NCBI RefSeq assembly: GCF_029946515.1 | Contig: NZ_JARZHH010000016.1 | Span: 62,001-126,000, forward strand | Direction: 5' to 3' | DNA from: Polyangium sp. 6x1 | Lineage (GTDB): Bacteria > Myxococcota_A > Polyangia > Polyangiales > Polyangiaceae | DNA: 64,000 bases | Shown here: piece by piece, positions 8,590-22,701 of the stretch | How the letters are laid out: each line of letters starts with the position of its first letter | How positions within the stretch are numbered: position 1 is the stretch's first letter | The notes under the pieces: generated by a model | Seen by the model: the letters and a program-made list of their open reading frames with translations, nothing else | Databases searched by the model: none | Told to the model about the DNA's origin: nothing | Position numbers and translations under genes: made by a program

Positions 8590-9033
8590 TCAACGCTTCG
8601 ACAGCAGGGCGCGCAGCTCGGCGGGCCTGCGGAAGCCGATGCGGCGGGCGACGTCGCCTTCGCTCATGCCGTCGGTGAGCAGCTCGCGGGCTTTCTGGGC
8701 GCGCACCTCATCGTAGAAGACGTGAGGGGAGCGACCGAAGGCGGCGCGGAATTGCCGGGCGAAGTGGAACTCCGACAGGTCGAGATCGAGGGCGACCTCG
8801 TACGAGCGGATTCGTTGACCGGCTTCTGCGGCGGCGCGGATGCGCTCGCGGGCGACGCGCATGCGCTCGGGGGTGCTCTTCGGGATGATCTGCGACGGCT
8901 GCGGCGCGGGGATCTTGGGGATCGTCTGGGTGATGGGGGCCTGGCGAACCGCAAATGGCGGCATGTGCGAGGCCGAGGGGTTACGGGCGGCGGAGGGTGC
9001 GTTCAGCATCGACAAAGGAAGCGCATCGCTCAC
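8590..9033 (-). CDS. AraC-type helix-turn-helix DNA-binding protein
   Basis: 147 residues. The N-terminal 50 are Pro/Ala/Ser-rich and look unstructured. The C-terminal half is an AraC/XylS double HTH: RIRAAAEAGQRIRSYEVALD, then LSEFHFARQFRAAFGRSPHVF (the family's first recognition helix and its F..FG.SP signature), then AQKARELLTDG and DVARRIGFRRPAELRALL. No ligand-binding domain is present, so it is either controlled by abundance or pairs with other proteins. The GTG at 9033 is chosen because AAGGAGAGG lies five bases upstream, an almost ideal ribosome site. Target genes are unknown. Confidence 0.87.
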   Translation of the reverse strand: MSDALPLSMLNAPSAARNPSASHMPPFAVRQAPITQTIPKIPAPQPSQIIPKSTPERMRVARERIRAAAEAGQRIRSYEVALDLDLSEFHFARQFRAAFGRSPHVFYDEVRAQKARELLTDGMSEGDVARRIGFRRPAELRALLSKR

Positions 9034-9540
9034 GGGAACCTCTCCTTGCCACGGGGAATCTCGCCGCTGCATGCGGCGCCGTGACGGCATCTCGACATTC
9101 CGCCTTTGCAACCCTCGGGCCGAAGGTCGTCAGGGGGGGTGACTGGTACCTGAATTTACCATGCAGGCATACCAAGAACGAATGCGCATAACGCTACGTG
9201 TGTGCCTGATAGCGGGATCGTGGAGTGACCCGGAGCGCAAATGTGCCGGGATTTTGCGCGGATATGGCGGATCTTTGGTGGAGGGGAGGGGGCTTCCGAG
9301 CATCGTTCCGACCCTTGCGGCGTTGGGTGCTCGGGCCTAACTCTGCGTATGAGCGGGTGGATCTCGTGTTGCGCCGAGTCTGCTCAACTCGCGCAGGTTC
9401 GGCTCCGGATGGCCGAAGGCGGCGCTTCGCCGTGGGGGCGAGGTTGCGCAAGCGCGTGGGCGCGCGTGATCCCGGACGCACGTGGGGTGCGTGGGGACCA
9501 ACCGTGGATGTGAGGGGGAGGGGGGCGGGGGCGGCCGGGA
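9034..9540. other. Intergenic stretch without a recognisable gene
   Basis: About 500 bp between the start of the AraC-type gene and the stop of parE. It must contain the AraC-type gene's promoter; a comparatively AT-rich patch lies near 9150-9200, but no convincing -35/-10 pair is visible. The part next to parE (about 9500-9540) is purine-rich on the plus strand with long G runs. I see no hairpin repeat, tRNA or credible ORF here. Confidence 0.5.
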
Positions 9541-11475
9541 TCAGACGTCGATTTCGGCGTTCGGGGCTCGGTCCATGATGAACCGGAAGCGGGCCGAGGC
9601 GTCTTTGCCCATGAGCTCGTTCAGGATGCGATCGGTCTCGAGCTCGCCGTCGATGACCACGCGCAGGGCGCGGCGGCGGCGCGGGTCGAGCGTCGTGGCT
9701 TTGAGGTCCTCGGCGGGCATCTCGCCGAGGCCCTTGAAGCGGGAGATCTCGGCCTTGTTGCCCTTGGGCAGCTTCACGAGGATGCGGTCGCGCTCCTTGT
9801 CGTCGAGGGCCCAGTGCGTCTCTTTGGCGGCGTCGATCCGGTAGAGCGGGGGTTGCGCGAGGTAGACGTGACCGCCGCGGATCAGGCCTGGCAGGTGGCG
9901 GTAGAAGAACGTCAGGAGCAGCGTGGCGATGTGCTGGCCGTCGCTGTCGGCGTCCATCAGCAGGAAGATCCGGCCGTAACGGAGCTTCGAGGCGTCGAAG
10001 TCCTTGCCGAAGCCGCAGCCGAGCGCGCTGACAATGTCCTGGAGCTCCTTGTTCGAGAGCACCTTCGACGTGGAGGCTTGCTCGGCGTTCAGCACCTTGC
10101 CGCGCAGGGGCAGGATCGCCTGCGTGCGCCGGTCGCGGCCCTGCTTGGCGGAGCCGCCTGCGCTGTCGCCCTCGACGATGAAGAGCTCGCTCTCGTTCGG
10201 GTCGGTGGAGCTGCAGTCGGCGAGCTTGCCGGGCAGGTTCAGGCGGTGCGAGACGGCCGTCTTGCGGACGACCTGCTGCGTCGCCTCGCGGCGGGCTTCG
10301 CGGGCGCGGGCGGCCAGGATCGCGCGCATCACGATCGCCTCGCCGGCCGTGCCGTTCTCGAGCAGCCATTGCTCGAGCGCGGGGCGCACGATGCCTTCGA
10401 CGGCGGGGCCGGCCTCGGGGTTGTTCAGCCGGTCCTTCGTTTGCCCCTGGAATTGAGGCTCCTGGATGTAGATCGACAGGAGCCCGACGATGCCTTCGCG
10501 GATGTCCTCGGCCGTGAGCGTCACGCCCTTCGGCTGGATCTTCTTGGCCTCGATGAAGGCGCGTACGGCCTTCACGATCGCGGTGTTGAAGCCGCTCTCG
10601 TGCGAGCCGCCCGTGTGCGTCGGGATGCCGTTCACGTAGGAGCGGAGCGACTCGTCGGGCGACTCGGTCCAGAGCAGCGCCGCTTCGAGCCGGATGTCGC
10701 CGTCCTTCGCGACGTGGAACATCGACGCGTGCACCGCGGGCTTGCCTCGCTGCGTGACGAGCTTCGGCAGGTAGTCGGAGATCCCGTTCGGGTGCACGAG
10801 CTCGACCGTCTCGCCGGTCGCCTGGTCCTTGAAGACGATGACCAGGCCGCCGTGCAGGTAGGCCTTCGCTTCGAGGCGCTCGCGGATGGTGTCCGGATCG
10901 AACGATGCTTTGTCCCCAAAGATTTCGGGATCGGGGCGGAAGTGCAGGATGGTCCCGTGCTTGCGGGTCGCGGCGCCGCGCTTCAGCTTGCCCGTGGGGA
11001 TGCCTCGGCTGAAGGCCTGCATGTGCTCGAAGCCGTCGCGGAGGACCTTCACGTCGAGCTCGACGGAGAGCGCGTTCACCACGCTCGAACCCACGCCGTG
11101 CAGGCCGCCGGAGACCTTGTAGTTCGAGCTCGCGAACTTGCCGCCGGCGTGAAGCGTGCAGAGGATGAGCTCGAGCGCGGGGCGGTTGTACTTCGGGTGG
11201 ACGTCGACCGGGAAGCCGCGGCCGTCGTCGCCGATCGTCGCGCCGCGATGGTCGGCGTCGAGCGTGACCTCGATGCGTTTGGCGTGGCCGTTGATCGCCT
11301 CGTCGACCGCGTTGTCGACGATCTCCCAGAGCAGGTGGTGGTAGCCGCGCGTGTCGGTCCCGCCGATGTACATCGCGGGGCGCTTGCGCACCGGCTCGAG
11401 GCCCTCGAGGACCTCGATGTCCTTCGCGGTGTAGCGCGATCCGGAGGCGGGCTGCGGGGTAGCGGTCGTTGCCAT
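9541..11475 (-). CDS. parE: DNA topoisomerase IV subunit B (ParE)
   Basis: 644-residue type IIA topoisomerase ATPase subunit. GHKL ATP site: [10 protein letters not shown] (Asn55), [29 protein letters not shown]. Transducer Lys region: [31 protein letters not shown] and [11 protein letters not shown], followed by the PLYRID and RFKGLGEM conserved blocks. The opening [20 protein letters not shown] is of the ParE rather than the classical proteobacterial GyrB type, and the partner upstream lacks a clear GyrA box, so topoisomerase IV (decatenation) is the better call. The gene starts 3 bp after the parC stop, so translation is probably coupled. Confidence 0.92.
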   Translation of the reverse strand: MATTATPQPASGSRYTAKDIEVLEGLEPVRKRPAMYIGGTDTRGYHHLLWEIVDNAVDEAINGHAKRIEVTLDADHRGATIGDDGRGFPVDVHPKYNRPALELILCTLHAGGKFASSNYKVSGGLHGVGSSVVNALSVELDVKVLRDGFEHMQAFSRGIPTGKLKRGAATRKHGTILHFRPDPEIFGDKASFDPDTIRERLEAKAYLHGGLVIVFKDQATGETVELVHPNGISDYLPKLVTQRGKPAVHASMFHVAKDGDIRLEAALLWTESPDESLRSYVNGIPTHTGGSHESGFNTAIVKAVRAFIEAKKIQPKGVTLTAEDIREGIVGLLSIYIQEPQFQGQTKDRLNNPEAGPAVEGIVRPALEQWLLENGTAGEAIVMRAILAARAREARREATQQVVRKTAVSHRLNLPGKLADCSSTDPNESELFIVEGDSAGGSAKQGRDRRTQAILPLRGKVLNAEQASTSKVLSNKELQDIVSALGCGFGKDFDASKLRYGRIFLLMDADSDGQHIATLLLTFFYRHLPGLIRGGHVYLAQPPLYRIDAAKETHWALDDKERDRILVKLPKGNKAEISRFKGLGEMPAEDLKATTLDPRRRRALRVVIDGELETDRILNELMGKDASARFRFIMDRAPNAEIDV

Positions 11476-11478
11476 GGA

Positions 11479-13908
11479 TCAGCTCTCCTCTTCGGGCTTG
11501 CCGAGGACGGGCGTCGCGACGGGGACCGGGACGAGCCGGACGACGCGGTCCTTCTTGGGGAAGACCTGCCGGCCGAACTCGCCGCGCGTGCCTCGAACCT
11601 TCTGCGTGGGTTCGCGCGCGACCTTGCCCTTCTCGGTCTCGACCTCGATGGCGTCGCGATCGTCGAGCATCGCGCCGACGACACGCTCGCCCTCGTCGAT
11701 CTTCATCACGATCGCGCCCTTGCCTGCGCCCGAGAGCACGCCGATCTCCTCGACGGGCACGCCGAGCGCGAAGCCGTTGCTCGCGACGCACACGACGGCG
11801 CGGCCAGCGCTCGGGAGCAACACGGCGAGGATGTCGTCGCCCTCGTTGAGCTTCGCGAACTTGCGGCCCGCGCGGGTGCTCGGCTCGCGGTGCTGGCGGA
11901 GCGAGAAGCGGAAGCCCAGGCCTCCGCGCGTGAGCGCCAGCGCGAAGGGAGGCTCGGGATCGGCCGCGCCTTCGGTCGGCGCGGAGAGCTCCTCGCCGAG
12001 CGCGCGCGGATCGAGCGACATCATCGCGACCATCCGTTCGCCGTCGGCCAGCTTGAAGAGCTTCTGCACCGGATCGCCGTAACCCGTCGAGGGCGGGATG
12101 TCGTGGATGCGGCAGACGTAGCAGGCGCCGAGGTTCGAGAAGAACGCGACGGCCGAGCGCGTCGAGCCCGCGACGGCCGCGAGCACGCTGTCGCCGTCGC
12201 GGAGGCGCGTCGCGGACGGGTCCTTCAGCTCGCGCACGCGCTTCACCCAACCCTGGGAGCTCAAAACGACGTTCGCGTCCTCCGCGACGATGAAGTCCTC
12301 GGCCTGGAACTCAGGCTCGTCGACCGCGCCCATGATCTTCGTGCGGCGGCGGTCGCCGTACTTCTCCTTCATCTGGGCGAGCTCGTCGCGCACGAGGTCC
12401 CAGCGCCTCGTGTCGCTCTTCAGCAGCGCGTCGAGGCGCTTGGCCTCGGTGCGTTTGTCCGCGAGCTCCTTGCGCACGACCTGGATTTCGAGCCGCGCCA
12501 GGCGGTAGAGGCGCAGCTCCAGGATCGCGTCCGTCTGCTCCTCCGAGAGGTTGAAGCGCTTGATCAGCTTGCTCGCGGCGTCCGCCTTGCCTTCGCTCTT
12601 GCGGATGATCGCGATCACCTCGTCGAGCGCGTCGAAGACGATCTCGAGGCCCTCGAGGACGTGGATCCGCGCGCGCAGCTCGCCGAGATCGAACTCCAGC
12701 CGCCGCGTCACCGTCGAGTACCGGAACGTCAGGAACTGGTTCAGGATCTCGTCGAGCCCGAGGCGCTTCGGCGCGGCGACGTCGGGGTTGTCCGTGGGCA
12801 CGAGGCAGGTGAGGTTCACCGGCACGTGCACCGCGAGCGGCGTGTGCTTGTAGAGGTACGCCATCACGAGCTGCGGATCGGTCCCGCGCTTCGTCTCGAG
12901 GACGATGCGCACGATGTCCGTCGACTCGTCGCGCACGTCGAGCAGCGGCGGCAGCTTCTTCGAGATGATCACCTCGGCGATCTTCTCGACGATCGCCTTG
13001 CGCTCGACGCCGTACGGGATCGACGTGATCACGAGGAACGAAGGCCCGCGCTTCGAGTCGTCCTCTTCGAGCTTCCACTCGCCGCGAAGCTTCAGCGAGC
13101 CCTGGCCCGTCGTGTAGACCGCCTCGAGCTCCTCCTTCGTCGCGTGCAGCTGCCCGCCCGTCGGGAAGTCCGGGCCCTTGATCTTCTTCAAGAGCCGGCT
13201 CACGGGCAGATCCCGCTGGTTCGAGAGCTCGATGCAGGCGTCGAGCACCTCCATGAGGTTGTGCGGCGGGATGCTCGTCGCCATGCCGACGGCGATGCCC
13301 TGCGAGCCGTTCACGAGCAGGTTCGGGAAGCGCGATGGCAGGATGACGGGTTCGCTCTTCGTGCCGTCGTAGTTCGGCCGCCACTCGACGGTGCGCTTGC
13401 CGAGCTCGCCGAGCAGCTCCATCGCGAGCGGCCGCAGCTTCGCTTCGGTGTAACGCATCGCGGCGGGTGCATCGCCGTCGATCGAGCCGAAGTTGCCGTG
13501 GCCCGCGACGAGCGGCGCGCGCATCACGAAGTCCTGCGCGAGCCGGACCATCGCGTCGTAGATCGCGACGTCGCCGTGCGGGTGATACTTACCCATCACG
13601 TCGCCGACCACGGCCGCGCTCTTGCGGAAGCGCCCGTCGGGGGCGAGGTGCAGGTCGTGCAGCATCGCGTAGAGGATGCGGCGTTGCACCGGCTTCAGGC
13701 CGTCGCGCACGTCGGGCAGCGCGCGCGACGTGATGACGCTGAGCGCGTAGTTCAGGTACTTGCGCTGCGCCTCTTCCGCGAGCGAGGTGTCGGGCACCGG
13801 CGGCGGCGGCGGCGGCTCGCTCCCACCCGGTGTCTTGGGGGCGCGCCGAGGCTTCTTCTGACCACCCTCGCCATCGAGGGGAAACGGGACCTGCTGGGCA
13901 GGGGGCAC
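11479..13908 (-). CDS. parC: DNA topoisomerase IV subunit A (ParC)
   Basis: 809-residue breakage-reunion subunit. The first 40 residues form a Lys/Pro-rich tail (PPPPPP). The catalytic domain begins [20 protein letters not shown], with active-site Tyr153 in [11 protein letters not shown] and the quinolone region [12 protein letters not shown] at 107-118. A coiled coil follows, then a C-terminal beta-pinwheel from about 520. No intact GyrA box is visible, so it is called ParC. The position equivalent to E. coli GyrA Ser83 is Val114. The GTG start at 13908 has GGAG nine bases upstream. First gene of a parC-parE operon. Confidence 0.92.
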   Translation of the reverse strand: MPPAQQVPFPLDGEGGQKKPRRAPKTPGGSEPPPPPPVPDTSLAEEAQRKYLNYALSVITSRALPDVRDGLKPVQRRILYAMLHDLHLAPDGRFRKSAAVVGDVMGKYHPHGDVAIYDAMVRLAQDFVMRAPLVAGHGNFGSIDGDAPAAMRYTEAKLRPLAMELLGELGKRTVEWRPNYDGTKSEPVILPSRFPNLLVNGSQGIAVGMATSIPPHNLMEVLDACIELSNQRDLPVSRLLKKIKGPDFPTGGQLHATKEELEAVYTTGQGSLKLRGEWKLEEDDSKRGPSFLVITSIPYGVERKAIVEKIAEVIISKKLPPLLDVRDESTDIVRIVLETKRGTDPQLVMAYLYKHTPLAVHVPVNLTCLVPTDNPDVAAPKRLGLDEILNQFLTFRYSTVTRRLEFDLGELRARIHVLEGLEIVFDALDEVIAIIRKSEGKADAASKLIKRFNLSEEQTDAILELRLYRLARLEIQVVRKELADKRTEAKRLDALLKSDTRRWDLVRDELAQMKEKYGDRRRTKIMGAVDEPEFQAEDFIVAEDANVVLSSQGWVKRVRELKDPSATRLRDGDSVLAAVAGSTRSAVAFFSNLGACYVCRIHDIPPSTGYGDPVQKLFKLADGERMVAMMSLDPRALGEELSAPTEGAADPEPPFALALTRGGLGFRFSLRQHREPSTRAGRKFAKLNEGDDILAVLLPSAGRAVVCVASNGFALGVPVEEIGVLSGAGKGAIVMKIDEGERVVGAMLDDRDAIEVETEKGKVAREPTQKVRGTRGEFGRQVFPKKDRVVRLVPVPVATPVLGKPEEES

Positions 13909-14264
13909 GGTCGTTATCTCCAGGGGTAGGGAGGCGAGGCGCGGCCGCCTCGGCTCGCGCGTGCCCCCCAGAAATCGACGGTGTACCCGCGTTCAGTAGG
14001 CCGCAGGCAGGGGATGCCATTACCCACGGAGCGCCGATCGGTCAAGCCACGGCGGCACGGACGGGGCGGGCCCCCGAACCCCGAAAAGCGTTCGTCCGCA
14101 GGGATTCTGCCGGTGAACACGCAGGCCGTCCCCATCGATCCCCCCTCTCCCGACGGACGCCCCTCGTCCCGGGCGCCCTGCCGTCCACACATGGACATGG
14201 AAAACCAGCCGTTCTCACCTTGAGACCTCCGGCCCGCTGGGCTACGGGGAGGCGCCTCTTGTAC
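13909..14264. other. Divergent intergenic region between parC and bamA
   Basis: About 355 bp between two divergent starts, so it should hold the promoters of both. I see no recognisable gene, repeat element or clear consensus promoter. Near its right end, GGGGAGG (about 14246-14252) can serve as the ribosome site for bamA. Confidence 0.45.
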
Positions 14265-16925
<2,661 letters not shown>

Positions 16926-16935
16926 ACCGATCCGC

Positions 16936-17047
16936 TGCATCGACCGCATCGCGGTCTTTGCACCCACGGTCCAGGGCTGGCCCTGGTTCGGGTCCAGGGG
17001 CGAACAGCCCCTGGTCGGGCCCGGGGTGAAACCCCGGCGCTACGCTC
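16936..17047. repeat. Four-hairpin modular repeat, copy 3 (order D-C-B-A)
   Basis: Opposite orientation to copy 1. D is degenerate (GCATCGACC...GGTCTTTGC, 16937-16961, three arm mismatches). C: CCAGGGCTGGCCCTGG (16971-16986). B: arms CCAGGGG/CCCCTGG (16994-17014). A: CCGGGGTGAAACCCCGG (17021-17037), followed by the terminal CGCTACGCT. It sits between bamA and the co-directional rhomboid-like gene, the only locus of this family not between convergent genes. Confidence 0.87.
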
Positions 17048-17120
17048 CGGACGGCCGCCGTTGCCCTTTCCCGCGCCCTCTGGTTGCCCGTCCGCGTTCC
17101 TGTTGGTAGCTCCATGGACG

Positions 17121-17924
17121 ATGCGCCCTAGCCCGTTCCAATTCGTCCTGCCTCGCCCTGGCAAGGCCATCAGCGGGATGATGATTGGCATCACCGTCCT
17201 GTGGGTCGCCCTCGCGCTGAGCATCAACTGGGTGGAGGTCGGCACGGGCATCGCCCAGTTCATGGCCGGCACGACCTCGGGCGTGCTCCGCGGCCAGATC
17301 TGGCGCCTCTTCACGGCGCCGCTCCTCCACGACACCTCGAGCCCCGGGCCCTTCCTGATGACGCTCCTCGGGCTCTACTTCCTCGCGCCCACGCTCGAAT
17401 CCCGCTGGGGCGCGCGGCGCATGCTGATCTTCCTCTTCGGCTCGGGCGCCTTCGCGTTCGCCACGCAGGTCGCCGTGGGCGCGCTCGTGCCCAAGCTGAA
17501 TCAGGCCGTGTGGTTCGGCGGGCTCGGCATGATCGAGGCCGTCGCGGTGGCGTGGGCGCTGCAGAACCGCGACGCGCAGGTGCGCATGTTCTTCGTGCTG
17601 CCAGTGTCGGCGGGCGCGATGGTCGCGATCATCTTTGTGCTCTCCGTGCTGAACGTGATCGCGCTCAACCGGCACACGTCCGAGGGCCTCGTGACCCCGT
17701 TCGGCGGCATGCTGGCCGGCTGGCTCTTCGGCGATCGTTCGCCGCTCCGGCGCCTCTACCTCAAGCTACGCCTGCGCCAGATGCAGGCGCAGACGGCGGC
17801 CCTGCGCGCCGAGGCTGCCGCGTCGGCTGCGGCGGCTCGCGCGCGCCGCGCTTCGGGGCCCCCGCTGCGCGTGATCGAGGGCGGCTCGAAGGCGCCCCCG
17901 AAGGACAAGCGGTACCTCAACTAG
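17121..17924 (+). CDS. Rhomboid-fold membrane protein lacking catalytic Ser and His
   Basis: 267 residues with about six TM segments in the first 205 and a basic Ala-rich cytoplasmic tail (RLYLKLRLRQ, then AAASAAAARARR). The rhomboid fold is suggested by IWRLFTAPLLH (Trp61-Arg62, the conserved WR of the L1 loop) and ESRWGARR, and by the two glycine-rich helices that carry the active site in rhomboid proteases. Here those read FGGLGM, with Leu135 where GxSG has Ser, and TPFGGMLAG, with Pro193 where HxGG has His. It is therefore predicted to be a pseudoprotease of the iRhom/Derlin kind or to have a non-proteolytic role. ATG 17121 was chosen as the first Met before the TM domain. Confidence 0.8.
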   Translation: MRPSPFQFVLPRPGKAISGMMIGITVLWVALALSINWVEVGTGIAQFMAGTTSGVLRGQIWRLFTAPLLHDTSSPGPFLMTLLGLYFLAPTLESRWGARRMLIFLFGSGAFAFATQVAVGALVPKLNQAVWFGGLGMIEAVAVAWALQNRDAQVRMFFVLPVSAGAMVAIIFVLSVLNVIALNRHTSEGLVTPFGGMLAGWLFGDRSPLRRLYLKLRLRQMQAQTAALRAEAAASAAAARARRASGPPLRVIEGGSKAPPKDKRYLN

Positions 17925-17960
17925 TACGCTCATACCCTCTCTCCCTCTCATCGAGGGGGC

Positions 17961-18270
17961 GCTGCGCTGGGGCGTTGCCCCAGGCCCCACCAGGAGCTAT
18001 CCGCTCCTGGACCTGGACCAGCGCCCGCGCTGGACTGAGGGTTGATGAACTGCGCGATGCGCAGTGCATCGAACAGCCGGGTCAAGACCAGCGACGACCC
18101 TGCCAACCAAGACAGCAGCGCTGACGGTTCAACCGGCGACGCGACACCACCAGCCTGTGGGAAGAACTGCGCATCGCGCAGTTCTTCCCCAAAAGGTCCA
18201 GGGCTGGCCCTGGTTCGGGTCGAGGGGCGAACAGCCCCCGCGGGGTCCGGGGCAGCGCCCCGGCGCGGCG
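17961..18270. repeat. Composite fold-back element, second locus
   Basis: Left half: A CTGGGGCGTTGCCCCAG (17967-17983), B arms CCAGGAG/CTCCTGG (17990-18010), C CCAGCGCCCGCGCTGG (18018-18033), D GATGAACTGC...GCAGTGCATC (18044-18070, one mismatch). The spacer 18071-18160 shares CAAGACCA and GACAGCAGCGCTG with the spacer at 8288-8410. Right half: D arms GAAGAACTGC/GCAGTTCTTC around GCATCGC (18161-18187), C CCAGGGCTGGCCCTGG (18198-18213), B (about 18221-18239, arms partly eroded), A CCGGGGCAGCGCCCCGG (18247-18263). It lies between the convergent rhomboid-like and small lipoprotein genes and fills that gap; no ORF of interest is seen. Confidence 0.87.
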
Positions 18271-18283
18271 GTGCCCATCGGGA

Positions 18284-18646
18284 CTAATGCGCCGGGATCG
18301 TCGCGCACGTTCGCACGTCGGCGAGCGTCTTCGCGTGGCTCAGGCAGGAGAACTCGCCCGACGCGCGCGGCTTGCCGACGAGGTCGCGCTTGCAGTCGGT
18401 GACGAACGACTCCTCCAGCCGTTGCCCTTCGCTCTTCACGACGGCGACGGCCTTCTCGGCGGATGGGCTCGCCGCATCGGGGAACTTCGCCTCGGCGGTC
18501 CAGAGGGCGTGCAGGTGCTCGCCCACGGCCTTGCAGTCGCTCTCGGTCACGCTCCGCGCGCAGCCTGATGGCGGGAGCGCGAGGCCCAAAAGAACGAGGG
18601 GCGCTCCCCTCGCGATCCATCGCATCGGAGCACCCCTCGATTCCAT
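18284..18646 (-). CDS. Small lipoprotein downstream of rpoD
   Basis: 120 residues: basic N-terminus, hydrophobic APLVLLGLALPPSGC (lipobox Cys29), then a short helical domain with four cysteines (38, 85, 101, 114 by my count) including SDCKAVGEHLHALW and FVTDCKRDLVGKP. The pattern of a DC(K/R) motif in each half with a final CLSHAK resembles small periplasmic lipoproteins common in Myxococcota. I know no function for them. ATG 18646 is supported by GGGGGA upstream; a second Met at 18625 is possible. It begins 17 bp after the rpoD stop, so it may be a minor end of the dnaG-rpoD transcript. Confidence 0.72.
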   Translation of the reverse strand: MESRGAPMRWIARGAPLVLLGLALPPSGCARSVTESDCKAVGEHLHALWTAEAKFPDAASPSAEKAVAVVKSEGQRLEESFVTDCKRDLVGKPRASGEFSCLSHAKTLADVRTCATIPAH

Positions 18647-18663
18647 TCGTTCCCCCGCGTTCG

Positions 18664-20550
<1,887 letters not shown>

Positions 20551-20657
20551 CCCATTCGCTCCACCGGGCCCACGTCGGGCCACGTGCTTCAAGGAACCCA
20601 CCGAGAAAAAAAACGTTCGTCACGCCCGCGCGGACGCATGCGCGCGCCCAAAAAACG

Positions 20658-22583
20658 TCAGCCGAGTCCCAACTTGGCCTTCGCCTTCCGCACCGCCTCG
20701 CGAAGCAGTGCCGCTTCGCGCTCCACATCCCCCAGCGGCGCGACTCGTTGGAGCTCGTCCACCGTCGCGGCTTTCTCGCGTGACAAGCTCAAGCGTCTCA
20801 ACTTCCCTGCGTTCTTTAAGAGCTCTTCCCTCGCCACATCGGCCGTCTCGAAGACGGGCGACGCGAGCCGTCCAGCCGCGAATGCTTGGATCGACGCCGG
20901 GATGTGCGCAAGAAATTCGTCGGGAATAAGTTGCGTTTCCGTCCCAAGGGACTGACGCACCGCGCCAGCGGCCAGTGCAAGGTCACCATCCACCACGTCG
21001 AGTGCATCCATCACTTCAGGGTCGTCGAGCAGAACGGGATGGTCGAGAAGTGCACCCAGGATGTACTCCCCCATCTCTTGGACCTGGGAACGCGAACGCG
21101 CGCGGTGACCTGGCACGGTGGTCTCGGCCGCGCGGAGTTCCATGGGGTGTTCTGCGTCGTACCTCGTTGCATGTTCGAGGAGTTGCTCGACTTGACGCAG
21201 ATCGGTCGGCGCCGTGCCGCCCACGATGAGCTTCGACGACAGCCGATCGGCGTACGTCTTCAGCATGAGGCGCTTCACGGGGTCCTTCTGCTCCCCGAGA
21301 AGGTTTGCCACCGCACGCATGCGCGCGAGTTTGCCGTCGGTCGTGGCGTCGTTGAAGGAGTCGTTCTGGAGCGCGTCCTCGATGAGGTGCTCGTAGACCT
21401 CCTTCGCGCTCTTGAGGACGCTCTTCAGCGCCTCGGGGCCCTTGGTGCGTACGAGCTCGTCGGGATCGAGCTTCGCGGGCAGCGTCGCCGCGCGGCCTTC
21501 GAGGCCGCCCTCGTGGACCGGGATGCGCGCGGCCCACGTGGCCTTGCGCCCGGCCGCGTCGCCGTCGAAGAGGATCGTCACGGTGGGCGCGAAGCGCTTC
21601 AGGAGCTTCGCCTGCGGCGTCGTGAACGCCGTGCCGAGCGGGGCGATGACGTTGCAGATGCCCCGCGCGTGCAAACTGAGAACGTCGAAGTTGCCTTCGA
21701 CGAGGATCGCCTGGCCCTCCTGCCGGATCGCGTGCCTCGCCTGGTGCAGCCCGAAGAGGTGCTCGCCCTTCGTGTAGATCGGCGACTCGGGGCTGTTCAT
21801 GTACTTCGCCGGCGATTCGCCCGTCGTCGATGGTTGGAGCCCCAAGCGTCGCATCTCGTCGGGCGTGGGCTCGGGGAGGCTCCGGCCGCTGAAGGCGATC
21901 ACGCGGCCTTGCACGTCGGTCACCGCGAACATGAGGCGATGCCGGAACCGATCGTAAAACCCGGTGCCCGAGCCGCGCGCGACGAGCAAGCCGACCTTCT
22001 CCGCGACGACCGGCGAGACGCCTTGCCGCTTGAGGAAGTTCGCGAGCCCATCCCAGCCCGGCGGCGCGTAGCCCACGCGAAACGCCTGCAGCGCGTCGGC
22101 CATGGGGCCCGTCGCCTCCCGCGTGTCGAGCCCGCGCCGCGCGAGCTCGGCGAGCGCGTGGTGCGCGAGCGGATGCGCGCTCGGCCCGCGCATGCTCTGC
22201 TCGAAGAACGTCGCCGCGAGGTGGCTGACGGCGTAGAGGTCGTCGCGCGCGCGCCTGGCCGCGTTCGCCTCGCGCCGCTCCGCCTCGGTGGCGGTCTCGA
22301 TGATCTCCACGCCGCTCCGCTCGGCCAGCGCGCGCACCGCCTCGGCGAAGTTCATGCCCTCGACCTTCATGATGAAGTCGATGGCCGTGCCGCTCTCCTT
22401 GCAGCCGAAGCAGTGGAAGATGCCGCGCTCCGGATTCACGTGGAAGCTCGGCGACTTCTCCTTGTGGAAGGGGCAGAGCCCGACGAACGATCGACCACGC
22501 CGGGTGAGGCGAACGGTCTCGCCGACGAGCGACACGAGATCCGTGCGCTCTTTGACCCGCGCGATCGTGTCGGCGTGAATCAT
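20658..22583 (-). CDS. dnaG: DNA primase DnaG
   Basis: 641 residues. The N-terminal CHC2-type zinc finger uses Cys37, His40, Cys58 and Cys61 (GLCPFHKEKSPSF, FHCFGCKESG). The catalytic core follows, with the conserved block FRHRLMFAVTDVQGRVIAFSG and AKYMNSPESPIYTKGEHLFG, then TOPRIM with Glu in VEGNFDVLSLHARG and Asp-x-Asp in ILFDGDAAGRKA. The C-terminal helicase-interaction domain is variable and contains EMGEYILGALLDHP. It synthesises RNA primers at the fork. The dnaG-rpoD order is the old macromolecular-synthesis arrangement; rpsU is not adjacent here. Confidence 0.96.
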   Translation of the reverse strand: MIHADTIARVKERTDLVSLVGETVRLTRRGRSFVGLCPFHKEKSPSFHVNPERGIFHCFGCKESGTAIDFIMKVEGMNFAEAVRALAERSGVEIIETATEAERREANAARRARDDLYAVSHLAATFFEQSMRGPSAHPLAHHALAELARRGLDTREATGPMADALQAFRVGYAPPGWDGLANFLKRQGVSPVVAEKVGLLVARGSGTGFYDRFRHRLMFAVTDVQGRVIAFSGRSLPEPTPDEMRRLGLQPSTTGESPAKYMNSPESPIYTKGEHLFGLHQARHAIRQEGQAILVEGNFDVLSLHARGICNVIAPLGTAFTTPQAKLLKRFAPTVTILFDGDAAGRKATWAARIPVHEGGLEGRAATLPAKLDPDELVRTKGPEALKSVLKSAKEVYEHLIEDALQNDSFNDATTDGKLARMRAVANLLGEQKDPVKRLMLKTYADRLSSKLIVGGTAPTDLRQVEQLLEHATRYDAEHPMELRAAETTVPGHRARSRSQVQEMGEYILGALLDHPVLLDDPEVMDALDVVDGDLALAAGAVRQSLGTETQLIPDEFLAHIPASIQAFAAGRLASPVFETADVAREELLKNAGKLRRLSLSREKAATVDELQRVAPLGDVEREAALLREAVRKAKAKLGLG

Positions 22584-22701
22584 CGTCCTACGGCATCAAG
22601 ATAACGACGAACGCGCCGGTCGTCCCGAGCCCTCGTCTCGAGATCGATCGGCGCGTTCGTGTTCGTGATGCCCCTGATGCGCCTGACGCGCGTGGAGCCT
22701 T

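Noticed and set aside
9814-13929. A 1,371-codon open frame on the plus strand opposite parE and parC
   Set aside because: It is the antisense of two well-conserved genes. At this GC content stop codons are rare in the complementary frame, and its translation is Arg/Leu/Asp-rich with no recognisable domain.
18284-18646. The small lipoprotein as an anti-sigma or RpoD regulator because of adjacency
   Set aside because: It carries a lipoprotein signal and would be outside the cytoplasm; adjacency alone does not support such a role.
22584-22701. Terminator-like GCCTGA/TCAGGC pair after atpC
   Set aside because: Loop of about 15 nt, overlaps the stop codon and has no T-tract; it could be chance.
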